Below are positions 48,203 to 56,926 of a stretch of 64,000 bases of DNA, piece after piece. The notes beneath the pieces are model-generated. The model was not told the DNA's origin. It ran no database searches and worked only from the letters and a program-made list of their open reading frames with translations. Each line of letters starts with the position of its first letter. Position 1 is the stretch's first letter. The translations under genes and the position numbers were made by a program. The DNA is from Pseudomonas putida (GTDB lineage: Bacteria > Pseudomonadota > Gammaproteobacteria > Pseudomonadales > Pseudomonadaceae), in contig NZ_BSKJ01000001.1 in the NCBI RefSeq assembly GCF_030159595.1, forward strand, positions 124,001 through 188,000, written 5' to 3'.

Positions 48203-48227
48203 GGGGGCGCAAAGCGCCCCCACTTTT
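48203..48227. terminator. Terminator between M48 gene and Mn exporter gene
   Basis: GGGGGCGC-aaa-GCGCCCCC followed by ACTTTT on the plus strand. It lies between two convergent stop codons. Confidence 0.8.
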
Positions 48228-48231
48228 GCCG

Positions 48232-48816
48232 TTATCCCACCCAGCCACTGGCCTTCATCGCCGAGTACACGGCCACGATTGCCAGCACGAAGAACGCCGT
48301 GGCCGCCAGGCGACGGATCAGTGTCAACGGCAGTTTGTCTGCCGCAAAGTTACCCGCCAGAACCACCGGCACGTTGGCAATCAGCATGCCCAGGGTGGTA
48401 CCGATAATGACCATGATCAGGTGAGGGTACTGCGCCGCCAGCATCACGGTGGCGACCTGGGTCTTGTCACCGATTTCCGCCAGGAAGAATGCGATCAGCG
48501 TGGTCAGGAACGGCCCGAAGCGGCGTGCCGGGTTTTCGTCGTCATCCATCTTGTCCGGGACCAGGGTCCACAGCGCAGTGGCGGTAAAGCTCGCGGCCAG
48601 GATCCAGTGCAGTGCCGAGTCGCTGAAGAAACTACCAAACCATGCCCCCACGGCGCCGGCCGCAGCATGGTTGGCCAGTGTGGCGGCGATGATGCCGGCG
48701 ATGATTGGCCATGGCTTGCGGAAGCGGGCGGCGAGAATGAGTGCGAGCAATTGCGTCTTGTCGCCGATTTCGGCCAAGGCAACGATAGCAGTGGGGACCA
48801 ACAGAGATTCCAGCAT
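48232..48816 (-). CDS. TMEM165/GDT1 family manganese exporter
   Basis: 194-residue inner-membrane protein with six hydrophobic helices in two repeats. The family signature E-x-G-D-K-T appears twice (AEIGDKTQLLAL near residue 15 and AEIGDKTQVATV near residue 113), as in UPF0016 Mn2+/Ca2+ exporters (MneA). Exports Mn2+ in characterised bacteria. The leader contains a yybP-ykoY element, which strongly supports manganese as the substrate and signal. ATG after AGGAATCCTG. Confidence 0.92.
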   Translation of the reverse strand: MLESLLVPTAIVALAEIGDKTQLLALILAARFRKPWPIIAGIIAATLANHAAAGAVGAWFGSFFSDSALHWILAASFTATALWTLVPDKMDDDENPARRFGPFLTTLIAFFLAEIGDKTQVATVMLAAQYPHLIMVIIGTTLGMLIANVPVVLAGNFAADKLPLTLIRRLAATAFFVLAIVAVYSAMKASGWVG

Positions 48817-48846
48817 CAGGATTCCTACGGGGGCGGGTCGACACGG

Positions 48847-48895
48847 CTATGACACGTACAGCCTCCCCGCCCCGGGTAAGGTGTGCGTGTCATAG
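48847..48895 (-). other. Long hairpin in the Mn exporter leader
   Basis: CTATGACACG and CGTGTCATAG are perfectly complementary arms enclosing a 29-base GC-rich loop, 31 bases before the exporter start. As it lies between the aptamer and the ribosome site, it is a likely expression platform of the riboswitch. Mechanism (translation or transcription) is not clear because no U-run follows. Confidence 0.55.
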
Positions 48896-48914
48896 GTCTT
48901 GTCAAACCCTGGAT

Positions 48915-49062
48915 CCGTCTACGCGGATCTCTCCATGCAGGCTGGCATGGTGGGTCGCACGCGCCATGGTCTGTGGACCAAGTATGTTGACGCGTACCGG
49001 GCGAGCAGTGCGCTCGCGGGAGACTACTCCCCTAGGACGGTGCGGATTCTGCCTAGGCAAAA
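48915..49062 (-). ncRNA. yybP-ykoY manganese riboswitch
   Basis: Minus-strand leader of the TMEM165-type exporter. It holds the hallmark GGGGAGTAG (near 49030) of loop L1, then GTCAACATACT and CATGGCGCGTGCGACC, which match the E. coli alx/mntP members as I recall them. In known cases Mn2+ joins the two loops and raises expression of Mn2+ exporters. Boundaries are approximate. A structure-based covariance search (Rfam yybP-ykoY) would confirm it. Confidence 0.9.
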
Positions 49063-49083
49063 CGCTTTCGGCAAGCGCTGTTT

Positions 49084-50082
49084 TTAACCGTGTGTTGCCT
49101 GGTAGATCCGAAAACCGTCAGCCTCGTCGCGTACCTGGCAGTTGCCCAGCGCCCCTTCGATCAGCGGTTGGTAACGCAGGAAGCTGTTGGCGACCAAACG
49201 CATTTCGCCACCTTTTCGCAGATGAACGGCGGATTTTTTCAGCAAGTTCTCCGAGGCCTGGTAATTGGTGTGCACCCCGGTATGGAACGGCGGGTTGCTC
49301 AGAATCAGGCTCAGTTCGGCAGGTGCCGCATCAATACCATCACCGCTGATCACCTCACCCTCCAGGCCGTTGGCAGCCAGCGTCAGCCGACTGGCTTCTA
49401 CCGCGAAGGCGTCCACATCCAGCAGCGTTACCCGGCTTTGTGGATAACGGCGCTTGACCGTGGCGCCCAATATCCCTGCGCCGCAGCCGAAGTCCAGCAC
49501 ATGGCCGTCTGGCAGGCCGTCGAGGTGCTTGAGCAGCAGGGCAGTACCGCGGTCGAGGCGGCCGTGGCTGAATACGCCCGGCAGGCTGACCACCTGCAAA
49601 GGGCCGTCTTCCAGCGCCAGCTCGAAGTGCTCGGCCAGGCTTGCCAGTGGCTTGGCCTCGGGTGCCTGCTCGATGGTCACTTGCCACAGCTGGCAGTGGC
49701 GGGCGCTGTCCAGCTTGCGCGGTTTGCCAAAGGCCTGTAGCTGCTTGGCCGCGCCTTCGATGCCACCGCGTTTTTCGCCGACCAGGTACAGCTCACGACC
49801 GGCCAGGCGCGATGCCAGGGCATTCAACAGGTAGGCTGCCAGCTCACGGGACTTGGGCAGGAACAGCACGGCGCTGTCGAATGCCATTTCAGGCGGCTCG
49901 ACCCCGTAATGGCTGCGGCCGGCGAAGCGGCTGTCGAGTATGGCCTGATCGCCGGCGTGCCAAGTCCAGGCCTTGGCCTGTGGCAATTGGGCGAGCAGGC
50001 CGTCGGCGGGGGCGCCAGCGATCAGCAGCGGCCCCTGGAACAGCTCTGCCTGGCGGAGCAACACTTCACTGCGCGGGTCCAT
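49084..50082 (-). CDS. rsmC: 16S rRNA (guanine-N2)-methyltransferase RsmC
   Basis: 332-residue SAM-dependent methyltransferase that modifies G1207 of 16S rRNA. Two methyltransferase-like halves; the C-terminal half is catalytic, with [15 protein letters not shown] (motif I, about 197-211) and the active-site NPPFHTG (about 259-265). RlmG is the close alternative, but NPPFHTG with this length fits RsmC. Preceded on the minus strand by GGAGGCG (about 8 bases before the ATG). Confidence 0.92.
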   Translation of the reverse strand: MDPRSEVLLRQAELFQGPLLIAGAPADGLLAQLPQAKAWTWHAGDQAILDSRFAGRSHYGVEPPEMAFDSAVLFLPKSRELAAYLLNALASRLAGRELYLVGEKRGGIEGAAKQLQAFGKPRKLDSARHCQLWQVTIEQAPEAKPLASLAEHFELALEDGPLQVVSLPGVFSHGRLDRGTALLLKHLDGLPDGHVLDFGCGAGILGATVKRRYPQSRVTLLDVDAFAVEASRLTLAANGLEGEVISGDGIDAAPAELSLILSNPPFHTGVHTNYQASENLLKKSAVHLRKGGEMRLVANSFLRYQPLIEGALGNCQVRDEADGFRIYQATHG

Positions 50083-50136
50083 GGACGACGCCTCCTGGAA
50101 AAAAGTGGCGCAGTGTAGCAGAGGCGGGCGCCGGGC

Positions 50137-51102
50137 TCAGCTGACCACGCGGCGTGGCTGCCCGGCGAAGAAGGCCTGGGCGTTCTCACTGAGCTGGCCG
50201 ACGATGCGCTGGCGCGACTCCACCGCGCCCCAGGCGCTGTGCGGGGTGATGATCAGGCGTGGGATACCCGCTTCGAGCAGCGGGTTGCCGTTGACCGGCG
50301 GCTCCACACTCAACACATCGGTGGCCGCACCGCCCAAGTGGCCCTGGCGCAGGGCGTCGGCCAACGCCTGTTCGTCGATCAGGCCGCCACGGGCAGTGTT
50401 GACCACCAGCGCACGGGGTTTTAGCAGTGCCAGTTCGCGGGCACCGAGCATATGCCGGGTGTGCTCGTTCAGTGGGCAATGCAATGTCAGGGCGTCGACT
50501 TGCGGCAGTAGTTCGTCCAGCGGCAGCCGGTCGTCACGTTCCGGGCGGCCGGGAATTTGCCCGCTCAGTACCCGCATGCCAAAGGCCTCGGCCAGTCGCG
50601 CCACCGCGCCGCCCAGTTCGCCGTGGCCGAGCAGGCCAAGGGTTTTGCCTTCCAGCTCGACGATAGGGAAGTCCAGCAGGCAGAACTGGCTGGCCTTGGC
50701 CCACTGGCCGGCGGCCACCGCCTGGTTGTAGTCACACAAGCGAGTGGCCAGTGCCAGCAGCAGGGCGAGGGTGTGCTGCGCGACGGACGGCGTGCCGTAG
50801 CCCTGGCAGTTGCATACCGTGATGCCTTGGGCACGCGCCGCCGCCAGGTCGACATTGTTGGTGCCGGTGGCAGCCACCAGGATCAGCTTCAGTTGCGGGT
50901 TGGCGGCCAGGGTCGCGGCGTCGAGCATGACCTTGTTGCTGACCACCGCCACCGCGCCCTGCAGGCGCTCTGCGACTTGGTCGGGGCCGGTGGCGGCGAA
51001 CAGCTCGAACTCGTCGAACTGCTGCTTCAGGGGCGAGAGGTCGAGGTCGCCAAGGTCCAGGGACTGGTGATCGAGAAACACGGCGCGACGCAGGCTTGGC
51101 AT
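50137..51102 (-). CDS. D-isomer 2-hydroxyacid dehydrogenase (hydroxypyruvate/glyoxylate reductase type)
   Basis: 321-residue NAD(P)-dependent oxidoreductase. The Rossmann motif LGLLGHGELGGAVARLAEAFG is at about 150-170. Catalytic Arg is in VNTARGGLIDE, with the Glu region ATDVLSVEPP and catalytic His in ITPHSAWG. It resembles hydroxypyruvate reductase or glycerate dehydrogenase (HprA). Exact substrate open. GGAGAACCCC precedes the ATG. A REP element lies upstream. Confidence 0.9.
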   Translation of the reverse strand: MPSLRRAVFLDHQSLDLGDLDLSPLKQQFDEFELFAATGPDQVAERLQGAVAVVSNKVMLDAATLAANPQLKLILVAATGTNNVDLAAARAQGITVCNCQGYGTPSVAQHTLALLLALATRLCDYNQAVAAGQWAKASQFCLLDFPIVELEGKTLGLLGHGELGGAVARLAEAFGMRVLSGQIPGRPERDDRLPLDELLPQVDALTLHCPLNEHTRHMLGARELALLKPRALVVNTARGGLIDEQALADALRQGHLGGAATDVLSVEPPVNGNPLLEAGIPRLIITPHSAWGAVESRQRIVGQLSENAQAFFAGQPRRVVS

Positions 51103-51139
51103 GGGGTTCTCCGGTGGCAGGGCGGGATAGGGGTGTTAT

Positions 51140-51170
51140 GGCCATTCGCGGGCAAGCCCGCGAAAGGGCC
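51140..51170. repeat. Single REP palindrome
   Basis: GGCCATTCGCGGGC-aa-GCCCGCGAAAGGGCC, a near-perfect palindrome of the CGCGGG REP type, between the dehydrogenase and the acyl-CoA ligase genes. Confidence 0.8.
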
Positions 51171-51353
51171 TTTAGCTGTGGCACGAATCCTGAGGTTGTC
51201 AGCGCAGTGTCTAGCCCGGGGTTGCCGCCCGTCAACGCCTGCCACTCATACCTTTGGCTCGCAAATCATTCCTTCGGCTGATTTAGCCGTCACATTGCCG
51301 AACTACAGTAGTTGTCAGACTTGTCCGGCTCGCTTTTCAGAAAAGGGATACCC

Positions 51354-53036
51354 ATGTTGCAGACCCGCATCATCAAACCCGCCGAGGGCGCCTACGCCTA
51401 CCCCTTGCTGATCAAGCGCCTGCTGATGTCCGGCAGCCGCTATGAAAAGACCCGCGAAATCGTCTACCGCGACCAGTTGCGGTTCACGTATCCGCAGCTC
51501 AACGAACGTATCGCACGCCTGGCCAATGTGCTGACCGAGGCCGGGGTAAAGGCCGGTGACACCGTGGCGGTAATGGATTGGGACAGCCACCGCTACCTGG
51601 AATGCATGTTCGCCATCCCGATGATCGGCGCGGTGGTGCATACCATCAACGTGCGCCTGTCCCCCGAACAGATCCTCTACACCATGAACCACGCCGAAGA
51701 CCGCGTGGTGTTGGTCAACAGCGACTTCGTCGGCCTCTACCAAGGCATTGCGGGGCAACTGACCACCGTCGACACGACCCTGCTGCTGACCGATGGCCCG
51801 GACAAGACCGCCGAGTTGCCCAATCTGGTGGGCGAATACGAGCAACTGCTGGCTGCTGCCAGCCCGCACTACGATTTCCCGGATTTCGACGAAAACTCGG
51901 TGGCCACCACCTTCTACACCACCGGCACTACCGGCAACCCCAAGGGTGTGTACTTCACCCACCGGCAACTGGTGCTGCACACCCTGGCGGAGGCCTCGGT
52001 CACAGGAAGCATCGACAGCGTGCGCCTGCTGGGCAGCAACGACGTGTACATGCCCATTACCCCGATGTTCCATGTGCATGCCTGGGGCATTCCCTACGCA
52101 GCCACCATGCTCGGCATGAAACAGGTGTACCCGGGGCGCTATGAGCCAGACATGCTGGTCAAGCTGTGGCGCGAGGAAAAGGTCACCTTCTCCCATTGCG
52201 TGCCGACCATCCTGCAGATGTTGCTCAACTGCCCGACCTCGCAGGGGCAGGATTTCGCCGGCTGGAAGATCATCATCGGTGGCAGCGCGCTCAACCGCTC
52301 GTTGTACCAGGCCGCCCTGGCCCGGGGTATCCAGCTGACTGCAGCGTATGGCATGTCCGAGACCTGTCCGCTGATATCCGCCGCACACCTGAACGACGAA
52401 CTGCAGGCGGGTAGCGAGGACGAGCGCATCACCTACCGCATCAAGGCTGGTGTGCCGGTGCCACTGGTCGAAGCGGCGATTGTCGATGGCGACGGCAACT
52501 TCCTTCCTTCCGATGGCGAGACCCAGGGCGAGTTGGTGCTGCGTGCGCCGTGGCTGACCATGGGGTATTTCAAGGAGCCGGAAAAGAGCGAGGAGCTGTG
52601 GCAGGGCGGCTGGCTTCACACGGGGGACGTCGCCACCCTCGACGGCATGGGCTATATCGACATTCGCGATCGCATCAAGGATGTGATCAAGACGGGTGGC
52701 GAGTGGATTTCCTCACTCGATCTGGAAGACCTGATCAGCCGCCACCCGGCCGTGCGTGAGGTGGCGGTGGTTGGGGTGGCCGACCCGCAGTGGGGCGAGC
52801 GCCCGTTTGCCCTGCTGGTGGTGCGCGACGGCCAGGTCATCGATGCCAAGGCGCTCAAGGAACACCTCAAGCCGTTCGTCGAGCAAGGGCACATCAACAA
52901 ATGGGCGATTCCTAGCCAGATCGCCGTTGTTACTGAAGTTCCCAAGACCAGTGTCGGCAAGCTCGACAAGAAACGCATCCGCCAGGACATCGTCCAGTGG
53001 CAAGCCAGCAACAGCGCGTTCCTTTCCACGCTGTAA
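51354..53036 (+). CDS. Medium-chain acyl-CoA ligase (AlkK-like)
   Basis: 560-residue ANL-superfamily enzyme that activates fatty acids to CoA thioesters through an acyl-adenylate. The P-loop TTFYTTGTTGNPKGVYFTHR is at about 182-201, AYGMSETCP at about 331-339, and the C-terminal hinge DIRDRIKDVIKTGGEW and SVGKLDKKRIR with its catalytic Lys are present. The length and sequence resemble AlkK, the medium-chain ligase of Pseudomonas. AAAAGGGATACCC precedes the ATG. It is upstream of the DUF1302/DUF1329 pair and their LuxR-type regulator, suggesting a fatty-acid function for the group. Confidence 0.9.
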   Translation: MLQTRIIKPAEGAYAYPLLIKRLLMSGSRYEKTREIVYRDQLRFTYPQLNERIARLANVLTEAGVKAGDTVAVMDWDSHRYLECMFAIPMIGAVVHTINVRLSPEQILYTMNHAEDRVVLVNSDFVGLYQGIAGQLTTVDTTLLLTDGPDKTAELPNLVGEYEQLLAAASPHYDFPDFDENSVATTFYTTGTTGNPKGVYFTHRQLVLHTLAEASVTGSIDSVRLLGSNDVYMPITPMFHVHAWGIPYAATMLGMKQVYPGRYEPDMLVKLWREEKVTFSHCVPTILQMLLNCPTSQGQDFAGWKIIIGGSALNRSLYQAALARGIQLTAAYGMSETCPLISAAHLNDELQAGSEDERITYRIKAGVPVPLVEAAIVDGDGNFLPSDGETQGELVLRAPWLTMGYFKEPEKSEELWQGGWLHTGDVATLDGMGYIDIRDRIKDVIKTGGEWISSLDLEDLISRHPAVREVAVVGVADPQWGERPFALLVVRDGQVIDAKALKEHLKPFVEQGHINKWAIPSQIAVVTEVPKTSVGKLDKKRIRQDIVQWQASNSAFLSTL

Positions 53037-53368
53037 CCGCCGTGCGGGTCGCGAACGCCAGAACGCGACCCGCATGCTAGAGGCTTTCACGCCTTGCCAA
53101 ACGGCTGAAATGCGCCATCCTTTAGCACTGCCAGCCCGCAACCGGGACAACAGTGCAGCGAGTTGGCGGCATGGAGCGCAAATCACACTTTAGAGGGATC
53201 AAGCGCCTGTGCCTTGCTGGCTATAGTCGGGGCCAGGGGATTTTCAGGAATGGGGGAGGGCGACACGCGCAAGCCGTGTCGCCGCAGGTGCAAACCTGCA
53301 AACCGGTCGCTCGGGCCGTTCTTGAAAGGACTCACTGCCATAACAATAAAGTACATGGAGTAGCGTCG
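53037..53368. other. 332-base gap upstream of DUF1302 gene
   Basis: No gene called. A hairpin at 53043-53074 (TGCGGGTCGCG / CGCGACCCGCA) follows the ligase stop and may end that transcript. The rest presumably holds the promoter of the DUF1302-DUF1329 operon. I see no firm -35/-10 pair. Confidence 0.5.
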
Positions 53369-55252
53369 ATGAAATCTGCAAACCTGTTCTGGCGCCGGGC
53401 CAAGTTGCCCCTGGCTGTCAGCCTTGCTTCCACGCTCGCAAGTCCTGCTTTCGCTGTCAGTTTCAACATTGGTGAAATCGAAGGCCAGTTCGACTCGTCG
53501 CTCTCCATCGGCGCCAGCTGGTCGACGGCCAACCCCAACAAGAACCTGATCGGTGTCAACAATGGCGGCAAGGGCCTGTCGCAGACCTCCGACGATGGCC
53601 ACCTGAACTTCAAGAAGGGCGAAACCTTCTCCAAGATCTTCAAGGGCATCCATGACCTGGAGCTCAAGTACGGTGATACCGGCGTGTTCGTGCGCGGCAA
53701 GTACTGGTACGACTTCGAGCTTAAGGACGAAAGCCGCGAGTTCAAGGACATCAGCGACTCCAACCGCAAGGAGGGCGCCAAGTCTTCTGGCGCCGAGTTG
53801 CTCGACGCCTTCGTCTACCACAACTACTCCATCGGCGATCAGCCAGGCTCGGTGCGCCTGGGCAAGCAGGTGGTGAGCTGGGGTGAAAGTACCTTCATCG
53901 GCGGCGGTATCAACTCGATCAACCCCATCGACGTATCGGCATTCCGGCGCCCGGGGGCCGAAATCAAGGAAGGCCTGATTCCGGTCAACATGTTCTATGT
54001 GTCGCAAAGCCTGACCGACAACCTGTCGGCCGAGGCCTTCTACCAGATCGAATGGGACCAGACGGTCGTCGACAACTGCGGCACCTTCTTCTCCCAGCCG
54101 GACATCATTGCCGATGGTTGCAGTGACAATCTGCGGGTGTTGAACAGTAGCCGGGCGTTGTCACCCCAGGCGCTTGCCGGTTTGTCGGCATTTGGTGTGG
54201 ACGTGAACAGCGAGGGTGTGAAAGTACCGCGTGGCGCCGACCGCGATGCGCGTGACAGCGGCCAGTTCGGCGTTGCGTTCCGCTACATGTTCGAGCCGCT
54301 GGATACCGAGTTCGGTGCCTACTTCATGAACTACCATAGCCGGGCACCGATCTTCAGTGCTACCGGGGCGCCGCAGGGGCTGTTCAACCTGGTGAACAAC
54401 CCACTCGCGTCACCTGCGGTACGAGCGCTGGCGCCGTTGATCATTGCGGGCAACTCCCAGTACTTCGTCGAGTATCCGGAAGACATTCGTCTGTACGGGC
54501 TGAGCTTCTCCACTACATTGCCTACTGGCACGGCCTGGAGCGGCGAACTCAGCTACCGCCCTAACGCTCCTGTGCAGCTCAACTCCACGGACATTCTGTT
54601 TGCCGGGGTAAGGCCGATCGATAGAGCGCCTTACAACAATGCTTCGGTGCTGACTGGCACCCCTGGGCAAGACCTGCACGGCTACCGGCGCAAGGAAATC
54701 ACTCAGTTCCAAACCACCTTCACGCACTTCTTCGACCAAGTCATGGGTGCCAGCCGCCTTACCGTGGTCGGTGAAGTCGGCGTTACTCACGTGGGAGGGC
54801 TGGAAAGCAGCAGCAAGGCGCGCTACGGGCGTGACCCGGTCTATGGCCCTGGGCCACTGCCAAACGGTACCTGCGCCATTCTTAACAGTGCCACCATCGC
54901 AGGCTCTGGGCTGGGCTCCTCAACCGCCAATCTTGATCGCAACTGCGAAAACGACGGCTTTACCACCTCGACCTCCTGGGGCTACCGCGCCCGCGCCATC
55001 TGGGACTACAACGACGTATTCGCCGGGGTCAACCTCAAACCAAGCGTGGCCTGGTCCCATGATGTCTCCGGCTACTCGCCCGGCCCTGGCGGCAACTTCG
55101 AGGAAGGCCGCAAGGCAGTCAGCCTGGGCCTGGACGCCGAGTACCAGAACACCTACACGGCGAGCCTGTCGTACACCAACTTCTTTGACGGCAAGTACAC
55201 CACCGTGGATGACCGCGACTTCGTCGCCCTCAGCTTCGGCGTGAACTTCTAA
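53369..55252 (+). CDS. DUF1302 family outer membrane protein
   Basis: 627-residue protein with a signal peptide (about 1-27, ending SPAFA) and a beta-rich body that ends in aromatic Phe (SFGVNF), typical of an outer membrane barrel. DUF1302 proteins are paired with DUF1329 proteins and often occur near hydrophobic-compound catabolism or RND export genes. Two pairs of cysteines (DNCGTFF...DGCSDN and GTCAIL...DRNCEND) may form disulfides. The start at 53369 follows ATGGAG. The DUF1329 gene starts 25 bases downstream. Confidence 0.88.
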   Translation: MKSANLFWRRAKLPLAVSLASTLASPAFAVSFNIGEIEGQFDSSLSIGASWSTANPNKNLIGVNNGGKGLSQTSDDGHLNFKKGETFSKIFKGIHDLELKYGDTGVFVRGKYWYDFELKDESREFKDISDSNRKEGAKSSGAELLDAFVYHNYSIGDQPGSVRLGKQVVSWGESTFIGGGINSINPIDVSAFRRPGAEIKEGLIPVNMFYVSQSLTDNLSAEAFYQIEWDQTVVDNCGTFFSQPDIIADGCSDNLRVLNSSRALSPQALAGLSAFGVDVNSEGVKVPRGADRDARDSGQFGVAFRYMFEPLDTEFGAYFMNYHSRAPIFSATGAPQGLFNLVNNPLASPAVRALAPLIIAGNSQYFVEYPEDIRLYGLSFSTTLPTGTAWSGELSYRPNAPVQLNSTDILFAGVRPIDRAPYNNASVLTGTPGQDLHGYRRKEITQFQTTFTHFFDQVMGASRLTVVGEVGVTHVGGLESSSKARYGRDPVYGPGPLPNGTCAILNSATIAGSGLGSSTANLDRNCENDGFTTSTSWGYRARAIWDYNDVFAGVNLKPSVAWSHDVSGYSPGPGGNFEEGRKAVSLGLDAEYQNTYTASLSYTNFFDGKYTTVDDRDFVALSFGVNF

Positions 55253-55277
55253 GCACACAGATCCAGGACGACACGAC

Positions 55278-56642
55278 ATGAACAAGACCAGAAGTCTGCT
55301 GCAAGCTGGTGTACTGGGCCTGTCCCTGCTGGCGACCAGCGTGATGGCTGCGGTATCCGCCGATGAGGCGGCCAAGTTGGGCAGTACCCTGACCCCGATG
55401 GGTGCTGAAAAAGCCGGTAACGCCGATGGCTCGATCGGCCCGTGGGAGCCATTGTCGAAGAGCGCGGGCAGCGCTGACGGCAAGGGTTTCCTGTCCGATC
55501 CGTACGGCAGTGACAAGCCGCTGTTCACCATCACCGCGCAGAACGCCGAGCAGTACAAGGACAAGCTTTCGCCGGGCCAGCTGGCCATGCTCAAGCGCTA
55601 CCCGGACACCTTCAAGATCCCGGTATTCAAGACCCATCGCGGCTCGACCGTCCCGGCTGATGTGTTCGCTGCCATCAAGGAAAACGCCACCAAGACCACC
55701 TTGGTGGAAGGCGGCAACGGCCTGAACAACTTCCGCACGGCTGTGCCGTTCCCGATCCCCCAAAGCGGTCTGGAGGTGATCTGGAACCACATCACCCGCT
55801 ACCGGGGGGGCAGTGTCAGCCGCCTGGTGACCCAGGCTACACCACAGCAGAACGGCTCGTTCAACCCGGTGTACTTCTCCGACCAGTTCGTCTTCCGCGA
55901 CAAGATGAAGGATTACGACCCGAACAACCCGGGCAATATCCTGTTCTACTTCAAGCAGGAAGTGACCGCGCCTGCGCGCCTGGCCGGTACCGTGCTGTTG
56001 GTGCACGAAACCCTCGACCAGGTGAAGGAGCCGCGTAAGGCGTGGATCTACAACGCCGGGCAGCGTCGCGTGCGCCAGGCACCGCAAGTGTCGTATGACG
56101 GCCCGGGTACCGCCGCAGACGGGCTGCGGACTTCGGACAACCTGGATATGTTCAACGGTGCGCCAGACCGCTACGACTGGAAGCTGGAAGGCAAGAAGGA
56201 GCTGTACATCGCCTCCAACGCCTTCAAGCTGGACGACCCCAAGCTGAAGTACACCGACATCATCAAGGCCGGGCACATCAACCAGGACCTGGCCCGTTAC
56301 GAGCTGCGCCGCGTGTGGCATGTGGTTGCGACCCTCAAGCCAGGCCAGCGTCACATCTATGCCAAGCGTGACTTCTACATCGACGAAGACACCTGGCAGG
56401 CTGCGGTGATCGACCAGTACGACGGTCGCAACCAGCTGTGGCGCGTTTCCGAAGCCCATTCCCAGCCGTATTACAACAAAGAGGTGCCTTGGTACACCCT
56501 GGAAACCATCTACGACCTGCAATCGGGTCGTTACCTGGCCCTGGGCATGAAAAACGAAGAGAAGCGTGCCTACGACTTTGGCTTCAGTGCCAGCAAGGCT
56601 GACTTCCAGCCAGCAGCGCTGCGTCAGTCGGGTATTCGGTAA
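55278..56642 (+). CDS. DUF1329 family periplasmic protein
   Basis: 454-residue protein with a signal peptide (about 1-23, ending SVMAAVS) and no lipobox cysteine. The rest is the DUF1329 fold, distantly LolA/LolB-like, with conserved Trp and Tyr segments such as WIYNAGQRRVRQAPQVSYDGPG. It is taken to act with the DUF1302 outer membrane protein on moving a hydrophobic substrate through the periplasm. That is an inference from the pairing. A terminator follows, so the operon probably ends here. Confidence 0.9.
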   Translation: MNKTRSLLQAGVLGLSLLATSVMAAVSADEAAKLGSTLTPMGAEKAGNADGSIGPWEPLSKSAGSADGKGFLSDPYGSDKPLFTITAQNAEQYKDKLSPGQLAMLKRYPDTFKIPVFKTHRGSTVPADVFAAIKENATKTTLVEGGNGLNNFRTAVPFPIPQSGLEVIWNHITRYRGGSVSRLVTQATPQQNGSFNPVYFSDQFVFRDKMKDYDPNNPGNILFYFKQEVTAPARLAGTVLLVHETLDQVKEPRKAWIYNAGQRRVRQAPQVSYDGPGTAADGLRTSDNLDMFNGAPDRYDWKLEGKKELYIASNAFKLDDPKLKYTDIIKAGHINQDLARYELRRVWHVVATLKPGQRHIYAKRDFYIDEDTWQAAVIDQYDGRNQLWRVSEAHSQPYYNKEVPWYTLETIYDLQSGRYLALGMKNEEKRAYDFGFSASKADFQPAALRQSGIR

Positions 56643-56668
56643 CCTGAAAGACTCCGTGTGATCCCCAG

Positions 56669-56700
56669 AACGCCCCGGCCTGCCGGGGCGTTTCTGTTTT
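56669..56700 (+). terminator. Rho-independent terminator after DUF1329 gene
   Basis: AACGCCCCGGC-ct-GCCGGGGCGTT, an 11-bp stem, followed by TCTGTTTT. It separates the DUF1302/1329 operon from the LuxR-type gene. Confidence 0.9.
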
Positions 56701-56926
56701 GGCGCAAAGATTGTTGTTGGCTTGCCGGCGATTGGGTCGGGGCAGGCAATAAATCTGCTGAATACCCACCCAAACCCCCGCCCCAGCCCCTGTCCATCAG
56801 CCTTGTCGCTTTTTGTCGCAGTCTTTCCCGGGGCAAATGCGCCCATCATCTTCAAATGCGCTGCGTTACCGGCTAGTCTCGCAAGCATCCATAACGCCGT
56901 AGTCTTCCAACCAGAACGAGCCGGCC

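Noticed and set aside
55230..56888. Minus-strand frame of about 550 codons opposite the DUF1329 gene
   Set aside because: Covers a terminator and a complete family protein on the other strand; no recognisable motif.
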